Shown here one piece after another: positions 17,265 through 25,844 of a stretch of DNA of 64,000 nucleotides. The stretch is taken from positions 1 through 64,000 of the forward strand of contig PWMF01000155.1 of the NCBI GenBank assembly GCA_003559215.1, read 5' to 3'. Source of the stretch: Natrialbaceae archaeon. Lineage in GTDB: Archaea; Halobacteriota; Halobacteria; Halobacteriales; Natrialbaceae. Under the pieces are notes generated by a model, which saw only the letters and a list, made by a program, of their open reading frames with translations, did no database searches and was not told the origin of the DNA. Within the stretch, counting starts at the first letter, position 1; each line of letters starts with the position of its first letter. The position numbers and the translations under genes were made by a program.

Positions 17265-18473
17265 ATGGACGCTGTCGACGACCTCGGTGACGCGATCGAC
17301 GCGACGCGGAACTTCCTGACGCCGGTTCGGGCCGGGCTGTGGCTCCGGCTGGCGATACTCGCGCTGTTCGTCGGCGGGCTGGGCACCGGGTTTCCGTCCG
17401 CTCCGACCGGCGACGTCGGGCCGGCAGCCGAGCAAGCGCCCGGTCCCGGAGCCGAGGCGGTCCCCGAGGAGGCGATCCTCGCGGCCGTCGTCGCCGTCGG
17501 CTTCTTGCTGTTGCTGTGGCTCGGGTACGCGCTCGTCGCGGCCGTCATGGAGTTCGTCTTCATCGAGTCGCTTCGCTCCGAGGAGGTCCGCGTTCGGCGG
17601 TACTCGAACGCGAACGTCGGCCGCGGCATCCGGCTGTTCGGGTTTCGGGTAGCGCTGATCGCGGTCGCAGCGCTCGTCGGCGCGACCCCCGTTGTGGCCA
17701 CAGTGTTCGGCCTCGGCGGCATCGACGGCTGGGCGGGGGTTGTGGGCTTAGCGGGGCTGTTCGCAGTCGGCGTCTACCTCGTCTACGCCGTAATCAACCG
17801 CTTTACCTCCGAGTTCGTCGCCCCGGTGATGCTCCTCGAGGAGCGGGGGGTGCTCTCGGCGTGGCGGCAGTTCTGGCCGACGCTCCGCGCGAACTGGCTC
17901 GAGTACGCCGTCTACCTCGTCCTCGTCTGGATCATCCAGGCCGCGGTCGGGATCGCCGTCAGCATTCTCATGCTGATCGCCGGCATCGTCGTCGCGATTC
18001 CGTTCGTCGTCGTCGCGGTCCTCCTGTTCGCGCTCGGCGATATCGGCGCGATTCTCGCCGCCGTGGTGGTTCTAGCTGGCGTCCTGGCGTTCGTTCTCGC
18101 CGCGCTGCTCATCCAGGTGCCCGTCGTCTCCTACTTCAAGTACTACGCGCTGTTGTTGCTGGGCGATACGAACGCCGACCTCGATCTGATCCCCGACCAG
18201 CGGGCCGCGATCAGAGCCGACGGCGGCGAGGAGCCCCCCGAGCCCGACTGGGACGACTCGAGTCGGTCGACCGGGGCGGAACGGGACCGCGAACCGGGCG
18301 AATCCGGACGCGATGCCGAAAGCGACTGGACGGACGACTACGGCTGGGGCGACGACGAGGACGAGATCGACGACTGGGACGACGCCGGCTGGGGTGAGGA
18401 GGACGACCGCGATCGCGACGATCGTTGGGAACGCGACGACTCCGAGGACGACGACCGGGACCGCGGCTGGTAG
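17265..18473 (+). CDS. Polytopic membrane protein with acidic cytoplasmic tail (DUF7544-like)
   Basis: A 402-residue protein with roughly six to seven membrane helices between residues 25 and 300 (WLRLAILALFVGG; ILAAVVAVGFLLLLWLGYAL; VALIAVAALVGATPVV; VAIPFVVVAVLLFAL; ILAAVVVLAGVLAFVLAALL). A tail of about 90 residues follows, nearly all Asp, Glu, Arg, Gly and Trp with repeated GWGDDE/WGEED units. It resembles haloarchaeal DUF7544 proteins with a glycerophosphodiesterase-membrane-like fold. Function unknown. The Trp/Asp-rich tail may bind a partner. Confidence 0.72.
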   Translation: MDAVDDLGDAIDATRNFLTPVRAGLWLRLAILALFVGGLGTGFPSAPTGDVGPAAEQAPGPGAEAVPEEAILAAVVAVGFLLLLWLGYALVAAVMEFVFIESLRSEEVRVRRYSNANVGRGIRLFGFRVALIAVAALVGATPVVATVFGLGGIDGWAGVVGLAGLFAVGVYLVYAVINRFTSEFVAPVMLLEERGVLSAWRQFWPTLRANWLEYAVYLVLVWIIQAAVGIAVSILMLIAGIVVAIPFVVVAVLLFALGDIGAILAAVVVLAGVLAFVLAALLIQVPVVSYFKYYALLLLGDTNADLDLIPDQRAAIRADGGEEPPEPDWDDSSRSTGAERDREPGESGRDAESDWTDDYGWGDDEDEIDDWDDAGWGEEDDRDRDDRWERDDSEDDDRDRGW

Positions 18474-18496
18474 CGTAGTTGATCATTTTTCCGGAG

Positions 18497-18506
18497 CGTT
18501 TATTCC
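18497..18506 (+). promoter_or_regulatory. TATA-like element for acyl-CoA dehydrogenase
   Basis: CGTTTATTCC centred about 27 bases before the ATG at 18528. It supports the inner ATG rather than the TTG at 18522 as the start. Confidence 0.5.
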
Positions 18507-18527
18507 GGGCCCTGGCAAGTATTGCAC

Positions 18528-19670
18528 ATGGACTTCGACCTGCCGGACGAACACCGGATGATCCAGGAGACGGTCAGGGAGTTCTGCCAGGGCGAGATCG
18601 AGCCGATCGCCCAGGAGATCGAGGACGACCACCGATTCCCCGAAGAGATCTTCGATCAGCTCGCCGATCTGGATATGATGGGCGTCCCCATCTCCGAGGA
18701 GTACGGCGGACTCGGCGGCGATACCCTGATGTACTCGCTGGTCGCCGAGGAGATCGGACGGGTCTCCGGCTCGGTCGGGCTCTCTTATGTGGCACACATC
18801 TCGCTGGCCTCGAAGCCGATCGAGCTCTTCGGCACGCCCGAACAGAAGGAACGCTGGCTGCGCCCGCTCGCGGAGGGCGAGTACATGGGCGGCTGGGCGC
18901 TGACGGAGCCAAGCAGTGGTTCGGACGCCTCCGATATGGACACGGTAGCCGAAAAGGACGGCGACGAGTGGGTGATAAACGGCACGAAGCAGTTCATCAC
19001 GAACGCCTCGGAAGCAGGCTCGGTGCTGGTCAAGGCCGTCACCGACCCCGGCGCCGGCTACGACGGGATCTCGACGTTCATCGTCGATCCCCGCGAGGAC
19101 GACGGGTTCGAGGTGACGACGATCTGGGACAAGATGGGACTGAACGCCTCCCCGACCTGCGAGATCCAGCTCGAGGACGTCCGCCTCTCGGAAGATCGCC
19201 TGCTCGGCGAGGAGGGCGAAGGGTGGGATCAGACCAAGAAAACGCTCGACGGCGGTCGGATCTCGATCGCGGCGCTGTCGACCGGTCTCGCTCAGGGCGC
19301 CTACGAGCACGCCAAGGAGTACAGCCAGGAACGCGAGCAGTTCGGCCAGCCGATCTCGCAGTTCGACGCCGTCCGCGACAAGGTCGTCGACATGCACCGC
19401 AAGACCGAGCGCGCCCGACTGCTCACCCACCAGGCGGCCTACCGCTACGACCAGGGCGAACCGGTCACCCGCGAGTCCGCGCTGGCGAAACTCGACGCCA
19501 GCGAGGCGGCCCGCGAGGTCGCCGAGGACGCCGTTCAGGTGCTCGGGGGCTACGGTTACACCACCGATTTCGCGCCCCAGCGGTTCTACCGCGACGCCAA
19601 GCTGATGGAGATCGGCGAGGGGACGAGCGAGATCCAACACCTCGTTATCGGCCGCGAACTCGGCCTGTAA
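18528..19670 (+). CDS. Acyl-CoA dehydrogenase
   Basis: A 380-residue flavoprotein of normal family length. The N-terminal helical domain begins MDFDLPDEHRMIQETVREF. The FAD/substrate segment reads GWALTEPSSGSDASDM (about 122-137) and WVINGTKQFITNA. The C-terminal domain has EREQFGQPISQFDAVRDKVVDM and QVLGGYGYTTDFAPQRFYRDAKLMEIGEGTSEIQ, whose Glu in IGEGTSEIQ is the usual catalytic base position. It catalyses alpha,beta-dehydrogenation of an acyl-CoA, passing electrons to ETF. A small membrane-protein gene follows after one base, probably in the same operon. Confidence 0.93.
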   Translation: MDFDLPDEHRMIQETVREFCQGEIEPIAQEIEDDHRFPEEIFDQLADLDMMGVPISEEYGGLGGDTLMYSLVAEEIGRVSGSVGLSYVAHISLASKPIELFGTPEQKERWLRPLAEGEYMGGWALTEPSSGSDASDMDTVAEKDGDEWVINGTKQFITNASEAGSVLVKAVTDPGAGYDGISTFIVDPREDDGFEVTTIWDKMGLNASPTCEIQLEDVRLSEDRLLGEEGEGWDQTKKTLDGGRISIAALSTGLAQGAYEHAKEYSQEREQFGQPISQFDAVRDKVVDMHRKTERARLLTHQAAYRYDQGEPVTRESALAKLDASEAAREVAEDAVQVLGGYGYTTDFAPQRFYRDAKLMEIGEGTSEIQHLVIGRELGL

Positions 19671-19671
19671 G

Positions 19672-19890
19672 ATGCTCGCGACGGCTCTCGGAGTCATCTT
19701 CCTCGCGTTCGGTCTCGCGGGGATCCGGTACGCCCCCTCGATCGTCGAGGCCCAGCGCCGGGAGGGGATGACGCCGTTCGACGACGCCGAACTCGAGGCG
19801 TCCGACCGAGTCAGGGTCACTCGAGGAACGGGTGCCGTCGCCGTCCTGATAGGGCTCGCCCTGCTCGCCTACGGGCTGGGCGTCGTTTAG
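19672..19890 (+). CDS. Small two-helix membrane protein
   Basis: A 72-residue protein with two hydrophobic helices (LATALGVIFLAFGLAGI and GAVAVLIGLALLAYGLGVV) around an acidic loop (REGMTPFDDAELEASD). It starts one base after the acyl-CoA dehydrogenase stop, so it is probably co-transcribed. Function unknown; nothing ties it to fatty-acid oxidation except position. Confidence 0.72.
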   Translation: MLATALGVIFLAFGLAGIRYAPSIVEAQRREGMTPFDDAELEASDRVRVTRGTGAVAVLIGLALLAYGLGVV

Positions 19891-19977
19891 CGGCGATCGA
19901 AACGTCGACAACGTCGCCGACCCGAGGTTGCACTCGAGCACTCGACGAGCGGTCGGCTTCTCAAAAGAACCGTCGCG

Positions 19978-20484
19978 CTAGCGACGGAACAACCCGAGGA
20001 CGGCCGACGCGGACGATTGCTCGGCGGGATCGTCCGCCCGTTCGCGGTGGAGCCGCGTCAGTCGGGCGACGACGACGTAACTCGAGGCCGACAGCACTGC
20101 GGCGATCAAGAGGTTGCCGACCAGGAGCTGTCGGACGACGATCCCCGCGGTCTCGAGCAGCGAGGCGTCCGTCGTGCTCGAGCGAAGCGGTCGCTCGCCG
20201 AAGATGAGACCGCCGACCTGATAGCTGCCGACGTAGACGGCGGGCTTGACGAGAGGGTTGAGCACGGCGATCGCGGCGATGATCGCGGGCTTGCTGACCC
20301 AGGATCGCCACGCCGCGAGCCCCGCGAGCAGGCCGATCCCGAGCCCCCCGGTCGGCAGGGCCGTCACGAAGATCCCGACCGCGAAGCTCAGTCCAACCTC
20401 GTGGGGAGTGTGCTCCTCCTGGAGGGCGGTGATCAGCTCCCGGCGGACGCGCTCGCGGTACCGGGAGAGCCGTTCTCGGATCAC
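19978..20484 (-). CDS. DUF2062 membrane protein
   Basis: A 168-residue protein. ELITALQEEHTPHEVGLSFAVGIFVTALPTGGLG is the DUF2062 signature (the EEHTP helix followed by a GxFxxxxP-containing membrane segment), with further helices IIAAIAVLNPLVKPAVYVGSY and LLVGNLLIAAVLSASSYVVV. I use the GTG encoding MIRERLSRYRERVRREL, since upstream codons look random. The family is often near lipid or envelope genes; function unknown. Confidence 0.8.
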   Translation of the reverse strand: MIRERLSRYRERVRRELITALQEEHTPHEVGLSFAVGIFVTALPTGGLGIGLLAGLAAWRSWVSKPAIIAAIAVLNPLVKPAVYVGSYQVGGLIFGERPLRSSTTDASLLETAGIVVRQLLVGNLLIAAVLSASSYVVVARLTRLHRERADDPAEQSSASAVLGLFRR

Positions 20485-20569
20485 GCTCTGTCGATCGGTC
20501 CGTCCGGGTCGGCAAAAACATATCGACGTGCTCGCGATCCTGTGACCAGATCGACAGCTCGAGGTGAGA

Positions 20570-21826
20570 CTACGGGAAGCTGCCCGCTTCCTCGAAGGCG
20601 TTCGCAACGCGTTCGATCGCGACCACGTAGGCCGCGGTACGGGGGTTCTCGAGGTCGTTCTCCTCGATCGTCTCGACGAGGGCATCGAAGGCGTCGACGA
20701 TGTGATCCTCGAGTTCCTCGTTGACCCTCTCCTCGGACCAGTAGAAGCGCTGGCGGTTCTGGACCCACTCGAAGTACGAGACGGTGACGCCGCCGGCGTT
20801 GGCAAGGATATCGGGGATCACGAAGGCGTCCCCCTCGGCGAGGATCGCGTCGGCCTCGGGCGTCAGCGGACCGTTGGCGGCCTCCGAGATGACGTCGGCC
20901 TCGACCTCCTCGGCGAGGTCGGCGTCGATCGCGTTCTCGAGGGCTGCGGGGATCAGCAGGTCGACGTCCATCGTCAGAACGTCCTCGTTGGTGAGTTCTT
21001 CCTCGCTTTCCTCGTAGCCGACGATGCTGCCGGTCTCGTTCTTGTGTTCTTTCGCGGCCACCGGGTCGAACCCGTCCGGGTTGTAGATCCCGCCGCTCGA
21101 ATCACTGGCGGCGACGACGGTCGCGCCCATCTCGTCGATCAGCTTCGCGGCGATCCAGCCGGCGTTCCCGTAGCCCTGGACCGCGACGGTCGCGTCCTCG
21201 AGTTCCTTCCCGAGGTAGTCGAACGCTTCGCGGGCGGCGATCACCGTCGAGCGTCCGGTCGCCTCGACGCGGCCCTCACTGCCGCCGCTGGCGAGGTTCT
21301 TGCCCGTGACGACCCCGGGCTCGGTGGTGTTCTCCAGGGTCTCGTAGGTGTCCTTGATCCAGTTCATCTCCCGCTGGCCCGTGTTCACGTCGGGAGCGGG
21401 GATGTCTCGGTCCTCGCCGATCAGCGGACGCAGTTCCTTCGCGAACGCGCGAGTGACGCGCTCGAGTTCGGCTTCCGAGTACTCGCTCGGGTCGATAACG
21501 ATCCCGCCTTTCCCGCCGCCGTAGGGGATGTCGGCGGTCGCACACTTGTAGACCATCCAGCCCGACAGCGCCTTCACCTCGTCGCGGTTGACCTCGGGGT
21601 GGTACCGGATGCCGCCCTTGTACGGGCCGCGATCGCCGTTGAACTGCGAGCGGAAGGCCTTGAATCGCTCGAGCGAGCCGTCGTCGCGTTCGATCGTGAG
21701 GTTCGTCTCGAGAACGCGCTCGGGGTGTTTGAGCCGCTCGAGCACGTCGTCCTCGACGTCGAGGTAGGCGGCGGCCTCGTCGATCTGTGACTGGAGACTC
21801 TCGAATGGGTTCGCCTGCCCGGTCAT
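20570..21826 (-). CDS. gdhB: NAD(P)-dependent glutamate dehydrogenase
   Basis: A 418-residue Glu/Leu/Phe/Val dehydrogenase. The substrate motif [17 protein letters not shown] carries the catalytic Lys (about residue 104), and [22 protein letters not shown] and the Rossmann motif [16 protein letters not shown] (about 209-224) follow. It interconverts glutamate and 2-oxoglutarate plus ammonia. Haloarchaea usually carry several paralogues, so the letter of the gene symbol is provisional. Start at [12 protein letters not shown]; a minus-strand TATA-like GCTTATC (21851-21857) lies about 27 bases upstream. Confidence 0.92.
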   Translation of the reverse strand: MTGQANPFESLQSQIDEAAAYLDVEDDVLERLKHPERVLETNLTIERDDGSLERFKAFRSQFNGDRGPYKGGIRYHPEVNRDEVKALSGWMVYKCATADIPYGGGKGGIVIDPSEYSEAELERVTRAFAKELRPLIGEDRDIPAPDVNTGQREMNWIKDTYETLENTTEPGVVTGKNLASGGSEGRVEATGRSTVIAAREAFDYLGKELEDATVAVQGYGNAGWIAAKLIDEMGATVVAASDSSGGIYNPDGFDPVAAKEHKNETGSIVGYEESEEELTNEDVLTMDVDLLIPAALENAIDADLAEEVEADVISEAANGPLTPEADAILAEGDAFVIPDILANAGGVTVSYFEWVQNRQRFYWSEERVNEELEDHIVDAFDALVETIEENDLENPRTAAYVVAIERVANAFEEAGSFP

Positions 21827-21923
21827 ACGGAGGCGTTTATCAGACTGGTGGATAAGCGTAGCGAATATCAGTTCCAACCCGACGAACAGCGAATATACTA
21901 GGGTGTTATAGGGACCTTTTTGC

Positions 21924-22772
21924 TCAATCCGCCACACTGGCTCGCTCGAGGATCCGTTCCGCCTGGGCGATCAGCGGCGCGTCGATCATCTCGCCGTCGA
22001 CCTCGAACACTCCTCGATTCGCCTCTTCGGCTTTCCGCTCGGCCTCGAGGACGCGCTCGGCCCACTCGACCTCGTCAGGATCTGGGGAGAACGCCTCGTT
22101 GATCGGCTCGACCTGAGCGGGGTGGATCGCCAGCTTCCCGTCGTAGCCCAGCTGCACCGAGAACGCGGCGTCCTCGCACAGACGCTCTTCGTCGCCGAAA
22201 TCCGTGACGAGCGTGTCGATCGCCTCGCAGTCCTGCGCGGCGGCGGCGAGAACGACCCGCTCGCGTGCGTAGAGCACCTCCGTCCCCTCCCTCGTTCTGG
22301 TCGCGCCGAGATCCGCCGAGAGATCCTCGGCGCCGAAGACGAGGGCGTCGGTCGCGTCCGCACCCGCGATCTCGGGCGCCGCGAGTACGCCTGCCGCGTT
22401 CTCGAGCAGCGCCAGCACGGGACAGTCGAGCCCGCGCCCCTCGAGTTCGTCGGCCAGCTCGTAGACGTCCGCGGCTGCCGTCACCTTCGGGAGCATGACG
22501 CTGTCGAGGCGAAGCGAGTCGGCCCCGGCGAGTGCCTCGAGGTCGCGCTCGATCGCCGACGGGTCCGCGTTGACCCGGACACAGACCTCGGGGCCGGGGT
22601 CGAACTCCGGATCGGCGAGACAGTCGCGAACCGCCTCCCGGGCCTCGTCCTTTCGGGCGGGAGAGACGGCGTCCTCGAGGTCGAACACGATCGTGTCCGC
22701 GCCGGCACCGGGGGCCTTCCGGAGCATCTCCGGGCGGTCGCCCGGCGTAAACAGCAGGCTTCGACGTACCAT
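21924..22772 (-). CDS. HpcH/HpaI-family CoA ester lyase (CitE-like, malyl-CoA type)
   Basis: A 282-residue TIM-barrel protein. [20 protein letters not shown] is the CitE/malyl-CoA lyase opening. [17 protein letters not shown] (about 28-44) and the metal-binding Glu/Asp in [16 protein letters not shown] (about 146-161) are present, as is the C-terminal [20 protein letters not shown]. Likely reactions are cleavage or hydrolysis of (S)-malyl-CoA, citramalyl-CoA or methylmalyl-CoA; haloarchaea use such enzymes in the methylaspartate cycle. It lies just upstream of glutamate dehydrogenase on the same strand, 97 bases away, so a metabolic link is possible but unproven. Confidence 0.85.
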   Translation of the reverse strand: MVRRSLLFTPGDRPEMLRKAPGAGADTIVFDLEDAVSPARKDEAREAVRDCLADPEFDPGPEVCVRVNADPSAIERDLEALAGADSLRLDSVMLPKVTAAADVYELADELEGRGLDCPVLALLENAAGVLAAPEIAGADATDALVFGAEDLSADLGATRTREGTEVLYARERVVLAAAAQDCEAIDTLVTDFGDEERLCEDAAFSVQLGYDGKLAIHPAQVEPINEAFSPDPDEVEWAERVLEAERKAEEANRGVFEVDGEMIDAPLIAQAERILERASVAD

Positions 22773-22821
22773 ACCACCGTGTGCGTGGACTGTCCTCGTG
22801 AATGTACGGGTCGGGGGGTGC

Positions 22822-23481
22822 TCAGGCCTCGAGGATCGAATCGAGGAGCTTCGTCTGGGCGGCTCCCAGGTGCTCGGAGAACGTCGAGCGCGAGATACCG
22901 ATCGCCTCGGCGACGTCGCCCGCGTTCGCTCGTTTCGGGTACTCGAAGTACCCCATCTCGTGGGCGGTCTCGAGGACCTCCCGCTGGCGGTCGGTCAGCC
23001 GGCTCCGGTCGACGAAGGCGATATCAGCCGACTCCCGCTCGCCGGTCCGGAGCAGTTGCTGGAGTTCGACGCCGTCGAACCGTTCGCGAAGCGCGCCGAC
23101 GATCTCCGACAGCGCCTCGACGTCGGTCGCCCGAACGGTCAGATACAGCGCCCCCTCTTCGGCTCGGATCGAGGAGACCGGGGTCCCTTCGGTCTCGACG
23201 ACCTCACAGGCACAGATACCGTCGACATCCCGCGTGAACCGGTACACCTCGCCGTGTTCGTTCGCGGAGACCGTCGACAGCTCGACCCCAACGTCGGCCG
23301 ACTCCAGGGGCTCGGACTCCCTCTCACCCTCGATCGTGAACTCCTCGACCGTCGGCGTCTCCGGGCTCGAGGGCGACGACCGGGAAACCGTCTCGACCGG
23401 TTCGCCGGTCGCGATCGTGGCGCGGGCGACCGGGCAGCTCTCCGGATCGCGAAGCACGACCGTTGCTGACAATCCACTCAT
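22822..23481 (-). CDS. HTH_10 regulator A of a paired HTH_10/zinc-ribbon module
   Basis: A 219-residue protein. The N-terminal domain begins MSGLSATVVLRDPESCPVARATIATG and has two more Cys in DGICACEVVETEG. The C-terminus (RLTDRQREVLETAHEMGYFEYPKRANAGDVAEAIGISRSTFSEHLGAAQTKLLD) is a textbook HTH_10. It is clearly paralogous to the regulator at 24385-25032. It faces a divergent zinc-ribbon microprotein (23648-23785). The ATG is preferred over a GTG nine bases further upstream. Ligand unknown; the Cys spacing suggests metal or redox sensing (inference). Confidence 0.88.
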   Translation of the reverse strand: MSGLSATVVLRDPESCPVARATIATGEPVETVSRSSPSSPETPTVEEFTIEGERESEPLESADVGVELSTVSANEHGEVYRFTRDVDGICACEVVETEGTPVSSIRAEEGALYLTVRATDVEALSEIVGALRERFDGVELQQLLRTGERESADIAFVDRSRLTDRQREVLETAHEMGYFEYPKRANAGDVAEAIGISRSTFSEHLGAAQTKLLDSILEA

Positions 23482-23647
23482 ACACCCCACTTCGAGATCG
23501 ACCAGGATTACTTCAGCCGCCAGTTCCCAGCGCGTGGAAAAAAGGACGAAGGACGAGCTGATCCCGATATTCTCTTAAACCTACCCGGATATGGTGGAGA
23601 CGACGACTTCCGTACTGCGAGCTACTCTCTACAAGAACACACGAGGG

Positions 23648-23785
23648 ATGTCCAAATACGAGTTTACCTGCCCGGACTGTGGGCAACAGATCGAGGTCAA
23701 CACGCCGGTTCGCGAGGCGACGCTCTCACACGGCTGTCCGGTCTGTGGTGCGTCGGTCTCACAGGAACACTTCGCGAGACAGTAG
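23648..23785 (+). CDS. Zinc-ribbon microprotein A (DUF7560-like, 45 aa)
   Basis: MSKYEFTCPDCGQQIEVNTPVREATLSHGCPVCGASVSQ: two CPxC/CxVC knuckles 18 residues apart form a minimal zinc ribbon, with nothing else in the protein. I use the inner ATG, since the longer reading (from 23591) adds non-conserved residues. It is divergent from the HTH_10 regulator A and matches in design the microprotein at 25151-25306. It is probably a partner or target of the adjacent regulator; function unknown. Confidence 0.78.
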   Translation: MSKYEFTCPDCGQQIEVNTPVREATLSHGCPVCGASVSQEHFARQ

Positions 23786-23849
23786 GCAGAGCCGAGTCCG
23801 TTGAGCAACAGCGAGACGGATCACCGACCGTTTCTCGACCGGGTTCCGG

Positions 23850-24317
23850 CTACTCAGCGTCGTGATCGATCTCGGTCCGCCGACCGCTCAGCTCGGTCGG
23901 TTCGAACTCGTAGAGCTGGATGTCAAGGTTCTGTTTCGAATCGCCCCAGATCTCGAACAGCGGCCGTTTCGCCTCGCCGTACTGTTCGATGTGAGCGGCG
24001 GTCAGCTCCGACGGATCGATCTCCTCGAGCGAGCCGATGGCGACGACGCTCCGGTAGGTTCGCCCGCTGTCGGTTTCCTCGTAGACGACGAGTCGGGCGT
24101 TCGGCGACGAGGCGAGAAACTGGCGCTTCTCGCTTTCGGGCGTCGAGACAAGACGCATGTAGAAGCTGCGGGTGTCGGCGTCGTATCCGTAGGAAATCGG
24201 GATCGCGTACGGGCTCTCGCTCTCCGCTCCGGCCAGTGCGAGGACGCCCGTCTCGTGGCGGCTGAGAAACGCGTCGATCTCACCGTCGCTCATCTCGGTC
24301 TCCTCGGCAAGTGCCAT
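23850..24317 (-). CDS. Pyridoxamine 5'-phosphate oxidase-family flavin-binding protein
   Basis: A 155-residue split-barrel protein: FLSRHETGVLALAGAESESPYAIPISYGYD is the FMN-binding fold's opening, followed by SFYMRLVSTPESEKRQFLASSPNARLVVYEE. It probably binds FMN, F420 or haem; the reaction is unknown. It sits between the two HTH_10/zinc-ribbon modules and converges on zinc-ribbon A. Start at MALAEETEMSDGEIDAF; an internal Met at position 9 is an alternative. Confidence 0.82.
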   Translation of the reverse strand: MALAEETEMSDGEIDAFLSRHETGVLALAGAESESPYAIPISYGYDADTRSFYMRLVSTPESEKRQFLASSPNARLVVYEETDSGRTYRSVVAIGSLEEIDPSELTAAHIEQYGEAKRPLFEIWGDSKQNLDIQLYEFEPTELSGRRTEIDHDAE

Positions 24318-24384
24318 TGTCGTACCACGAGTGGTCGTAGCACTAAACTACTTCCGTTGTCTCCGGAGGGAGCGGGCCGCGACG

Positions 24385-25032
24385 CTACGTCCCGGTCTCG
24401 AGGATGTCGCCGAGGAGTTTCCGCTGTGCCGCGCCGAGGTGTTCGGTAAACGTCGACTGGGTAATCCCGAGGGTCTCCGCGACCTCCGTCGCGTTTGCTT
24501 CCTTCGGTCGCTCGAAATAGCCCATTTCGTAGGCCGTCTCGAGAACCTCGTACTGGCGATCCGTCAGCTTCCCGCGGTTGACGAAGATCCGTTCCTCCGG
24601 TGTCCCCCTGAGCGGAGGCTGAAGCAGGCTCTGGACGTCGACAGCGGGGTAGCGCTCGCGGAACTCGTTCATTATCGCCTGGAGCTGATCGAAGTCCGCC
24701 GCGTGGAAGACGACCGTGACGTTCCCGTCGGCCGCCCGGTATCGGTGGACCGGGCAGTCGTACGATCCCAGACACTCACAGGGACACTCCGCCTCGCCGT
24801 CGTGGGAACAGCGGTAGAGATTCGTCGTTCCGTAGGAGAACACCGGTCCCGAAATCGTCTCGTCGAACTCGACGTCGGCGTCGGCCAGGAACTCGGTCGT
24901 CGATCCCTTCGACCCACAGGAGACGCTCGTCGACACTTGATCGATCGTCGTCCCGGTCTCCCGCGAAAACCGCGCGATCGGGCAGGCTTCGGGGGTGTCT
25001 ATTTTCACCGTGGCACGAATTCCCGACGACAT
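24385..25032 (-). CDS. HTH_10 regulator B of a paired HTH_10/zinc-ribbon module
   Basis: A 215-residue protein. The N-terminal domain is Cys-rich: EACPIARFSRETG, then RCSHDGEAECPCECLGSYDCPVHRY (about residues 73-98), a plausible metal site. The C-terminal HTH_10 (LTDRQYEVLETAYEMGYFERPKEANATEVAETLGITQSTFTEHLGAAQRKLLGDIL) is near-identical in layout to regulator A. It is divergent from the zinc-ribbon microprotein at 25151-25306. Upstream of its ATG is TTTAAA (25058-25063). Confidence 0.88.
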   Translation of the reverse strand: MSSGIRATVKIDTPEACPIARFSRETGTTIDQVSTSVSCGSKGSTTEFLADADVEFDETISGPVFSYGTTNLYRCSHDGEAECPCECLGSYDCPVHRYRAADGNVTVVFHAADFDQLQAIMNEFRERYPAVDVQSLLQPPLRGTPEERIFVNRGKLTDRQYEVLETAYEMGYFERPKEANATEVAETLGITQSTFTEHLGAAQRKLLGDILETGT

Positions 25033-25150
25033 ATGATACTACGTGCGGGTTTGGGCTACGTCGTATTTAAACTGAGCAACTGGTCGCCGATATTCCCAGC
25101 TCCTCGGAACGAGAATCGGTACCTTATGTGTGGAGAGTCTATTTTCAGGT

Positions 25151-25306
25151 ATGGGTATCCGCGAGAACGCGCGGTTCGTCTGTCCGGCCTGCACCCGGTC
25201 GATCGCCGTCACCGACACCATGCGTGACGCGCTCGTCGAAAACGGCTGTGTCGTCTGTGGTGCCGACGTGAAGCTTGAAGCCTTCGACGTCGCGGAGACC
25301 GCGTGA
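25151..25306 (+). CDS. Zinc-ribbon microprotein B (DUF7560-like, 51 aa)
   Basis: A 52-codon frame, easily missed for its size: MGIRENARFVCPACTRSIAVTD, then TMRDALVENGCVVCGADVKLEAFDV, then stop. It shares with microprotein A the CPxC ... (R)xA ... GCxVCGA arrangement, with two Cys pairs forming one zinc ribbon. It is divergent from HTH_10 regulator B with 118 bases between, the same architecture as pair A. Probably real because of its paralogue, its conserved Cys and its lack of overlap with any other gene. Confidence 0.75.
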   Translation: MGIRENARFVCPACTRSIAVTDTMRDALVENGCVVCGADVKLEAFDVAETA

Positions 25307-25333
25307 CGAACGGCGACGGTGGGTCGTGCGTGT

Positions 25334-25373
25334 CTATATATAACACGAGTTTATAAAGGAACCCCGATATCGG
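25334..25373 (+). promoter_or_regulatory. AT-rich promoter and palindromic operator candidate
   Basis: Two TATA-like runs, CTATATATAAC (25334-25344) and GTTTATAAAGG (25349-25359), are followed by the palindrome CCGATATCGG (25364-25373). A palindrome just after TATA is well placed for repression. The downstream HTH gene at 25413 has a GGTGGAG Shine-Dalgarno-like sequence just before its ATG. The core CCGATAT also occurs in both zinc-ribbon promoter regions (23564 and 25087). Confidence 0.5.
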
Positions 25374-25412
25374 TGGTCAACACTGGTGGCCCTCCGGCGC
25401 CCAGGGTGGAGT

Positions 25413-25781
25413 ATGAGCCAATCGCTGACCGGAGCCCCACGGACGTACGGCCGCGAGCAACTTACCGACGAACCGCGAATCGTGTCCGACGAGGACGACA
25501 TCAAAACGATTCTCACCGCGCTCAACGACGCCGACTGTCGCACTATTCTCGAGGAGCTTGGCGACAGCGAGCCCTATCTCTCGGCGGCGGAGCTCTCCGA
25601 GCGGTGTGACGTCCCGCTCTCGACGACCTACCGAAAGCTCGAGCTCCTCGAGGAGGCTGACCTGCTCGAGGAGAAGTTACGGATCCGCCAGTCCGGGCGC
25701 CACGCCAGCGAGTACGATCAGCGCGTCGACGACGTCACGATCTCGGTCGACGACGGCGGAATCGTGCTCGAGCTCTCGTGA
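25413..25781 (+). CDS. ArsR-like winged-helix regulator
   Basis: A 122-residue protein. DDIKTILTALNDADCRTILEEL starts a winged helix, SAAELSERCDVPLSTTYRKLELLEEADLLEEKL gives the recognition helix and wing, and YDQRVDDVTISVDDGGIVLELS is a short C-terminal beta segment. I choose the ATG preceded by GGTGGAG rather than the GTG at 25386. Target unknown; autoregulation via the upstream palindrome is possible. It may share a transcript with the HalOD1 protein. Confidence 0.83.
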   Translation: MSQSLTGAPRTYGREQLTDEPRIVSDEDDIKTILTALNDADCRTILEELGDSEPYLSAAELSERCDVPLSTTYRKLELLEEADLLEEKLRIRQSGRHASEYDQRVDDVTISVDDGGIVLELS

Positions 25782-25844
25782 GCGTTCGGCTCGATCGGTC
25801 GCGACGAGGGACACCGTTATCGGCTCTCGGCCGGTAGCTCCACT

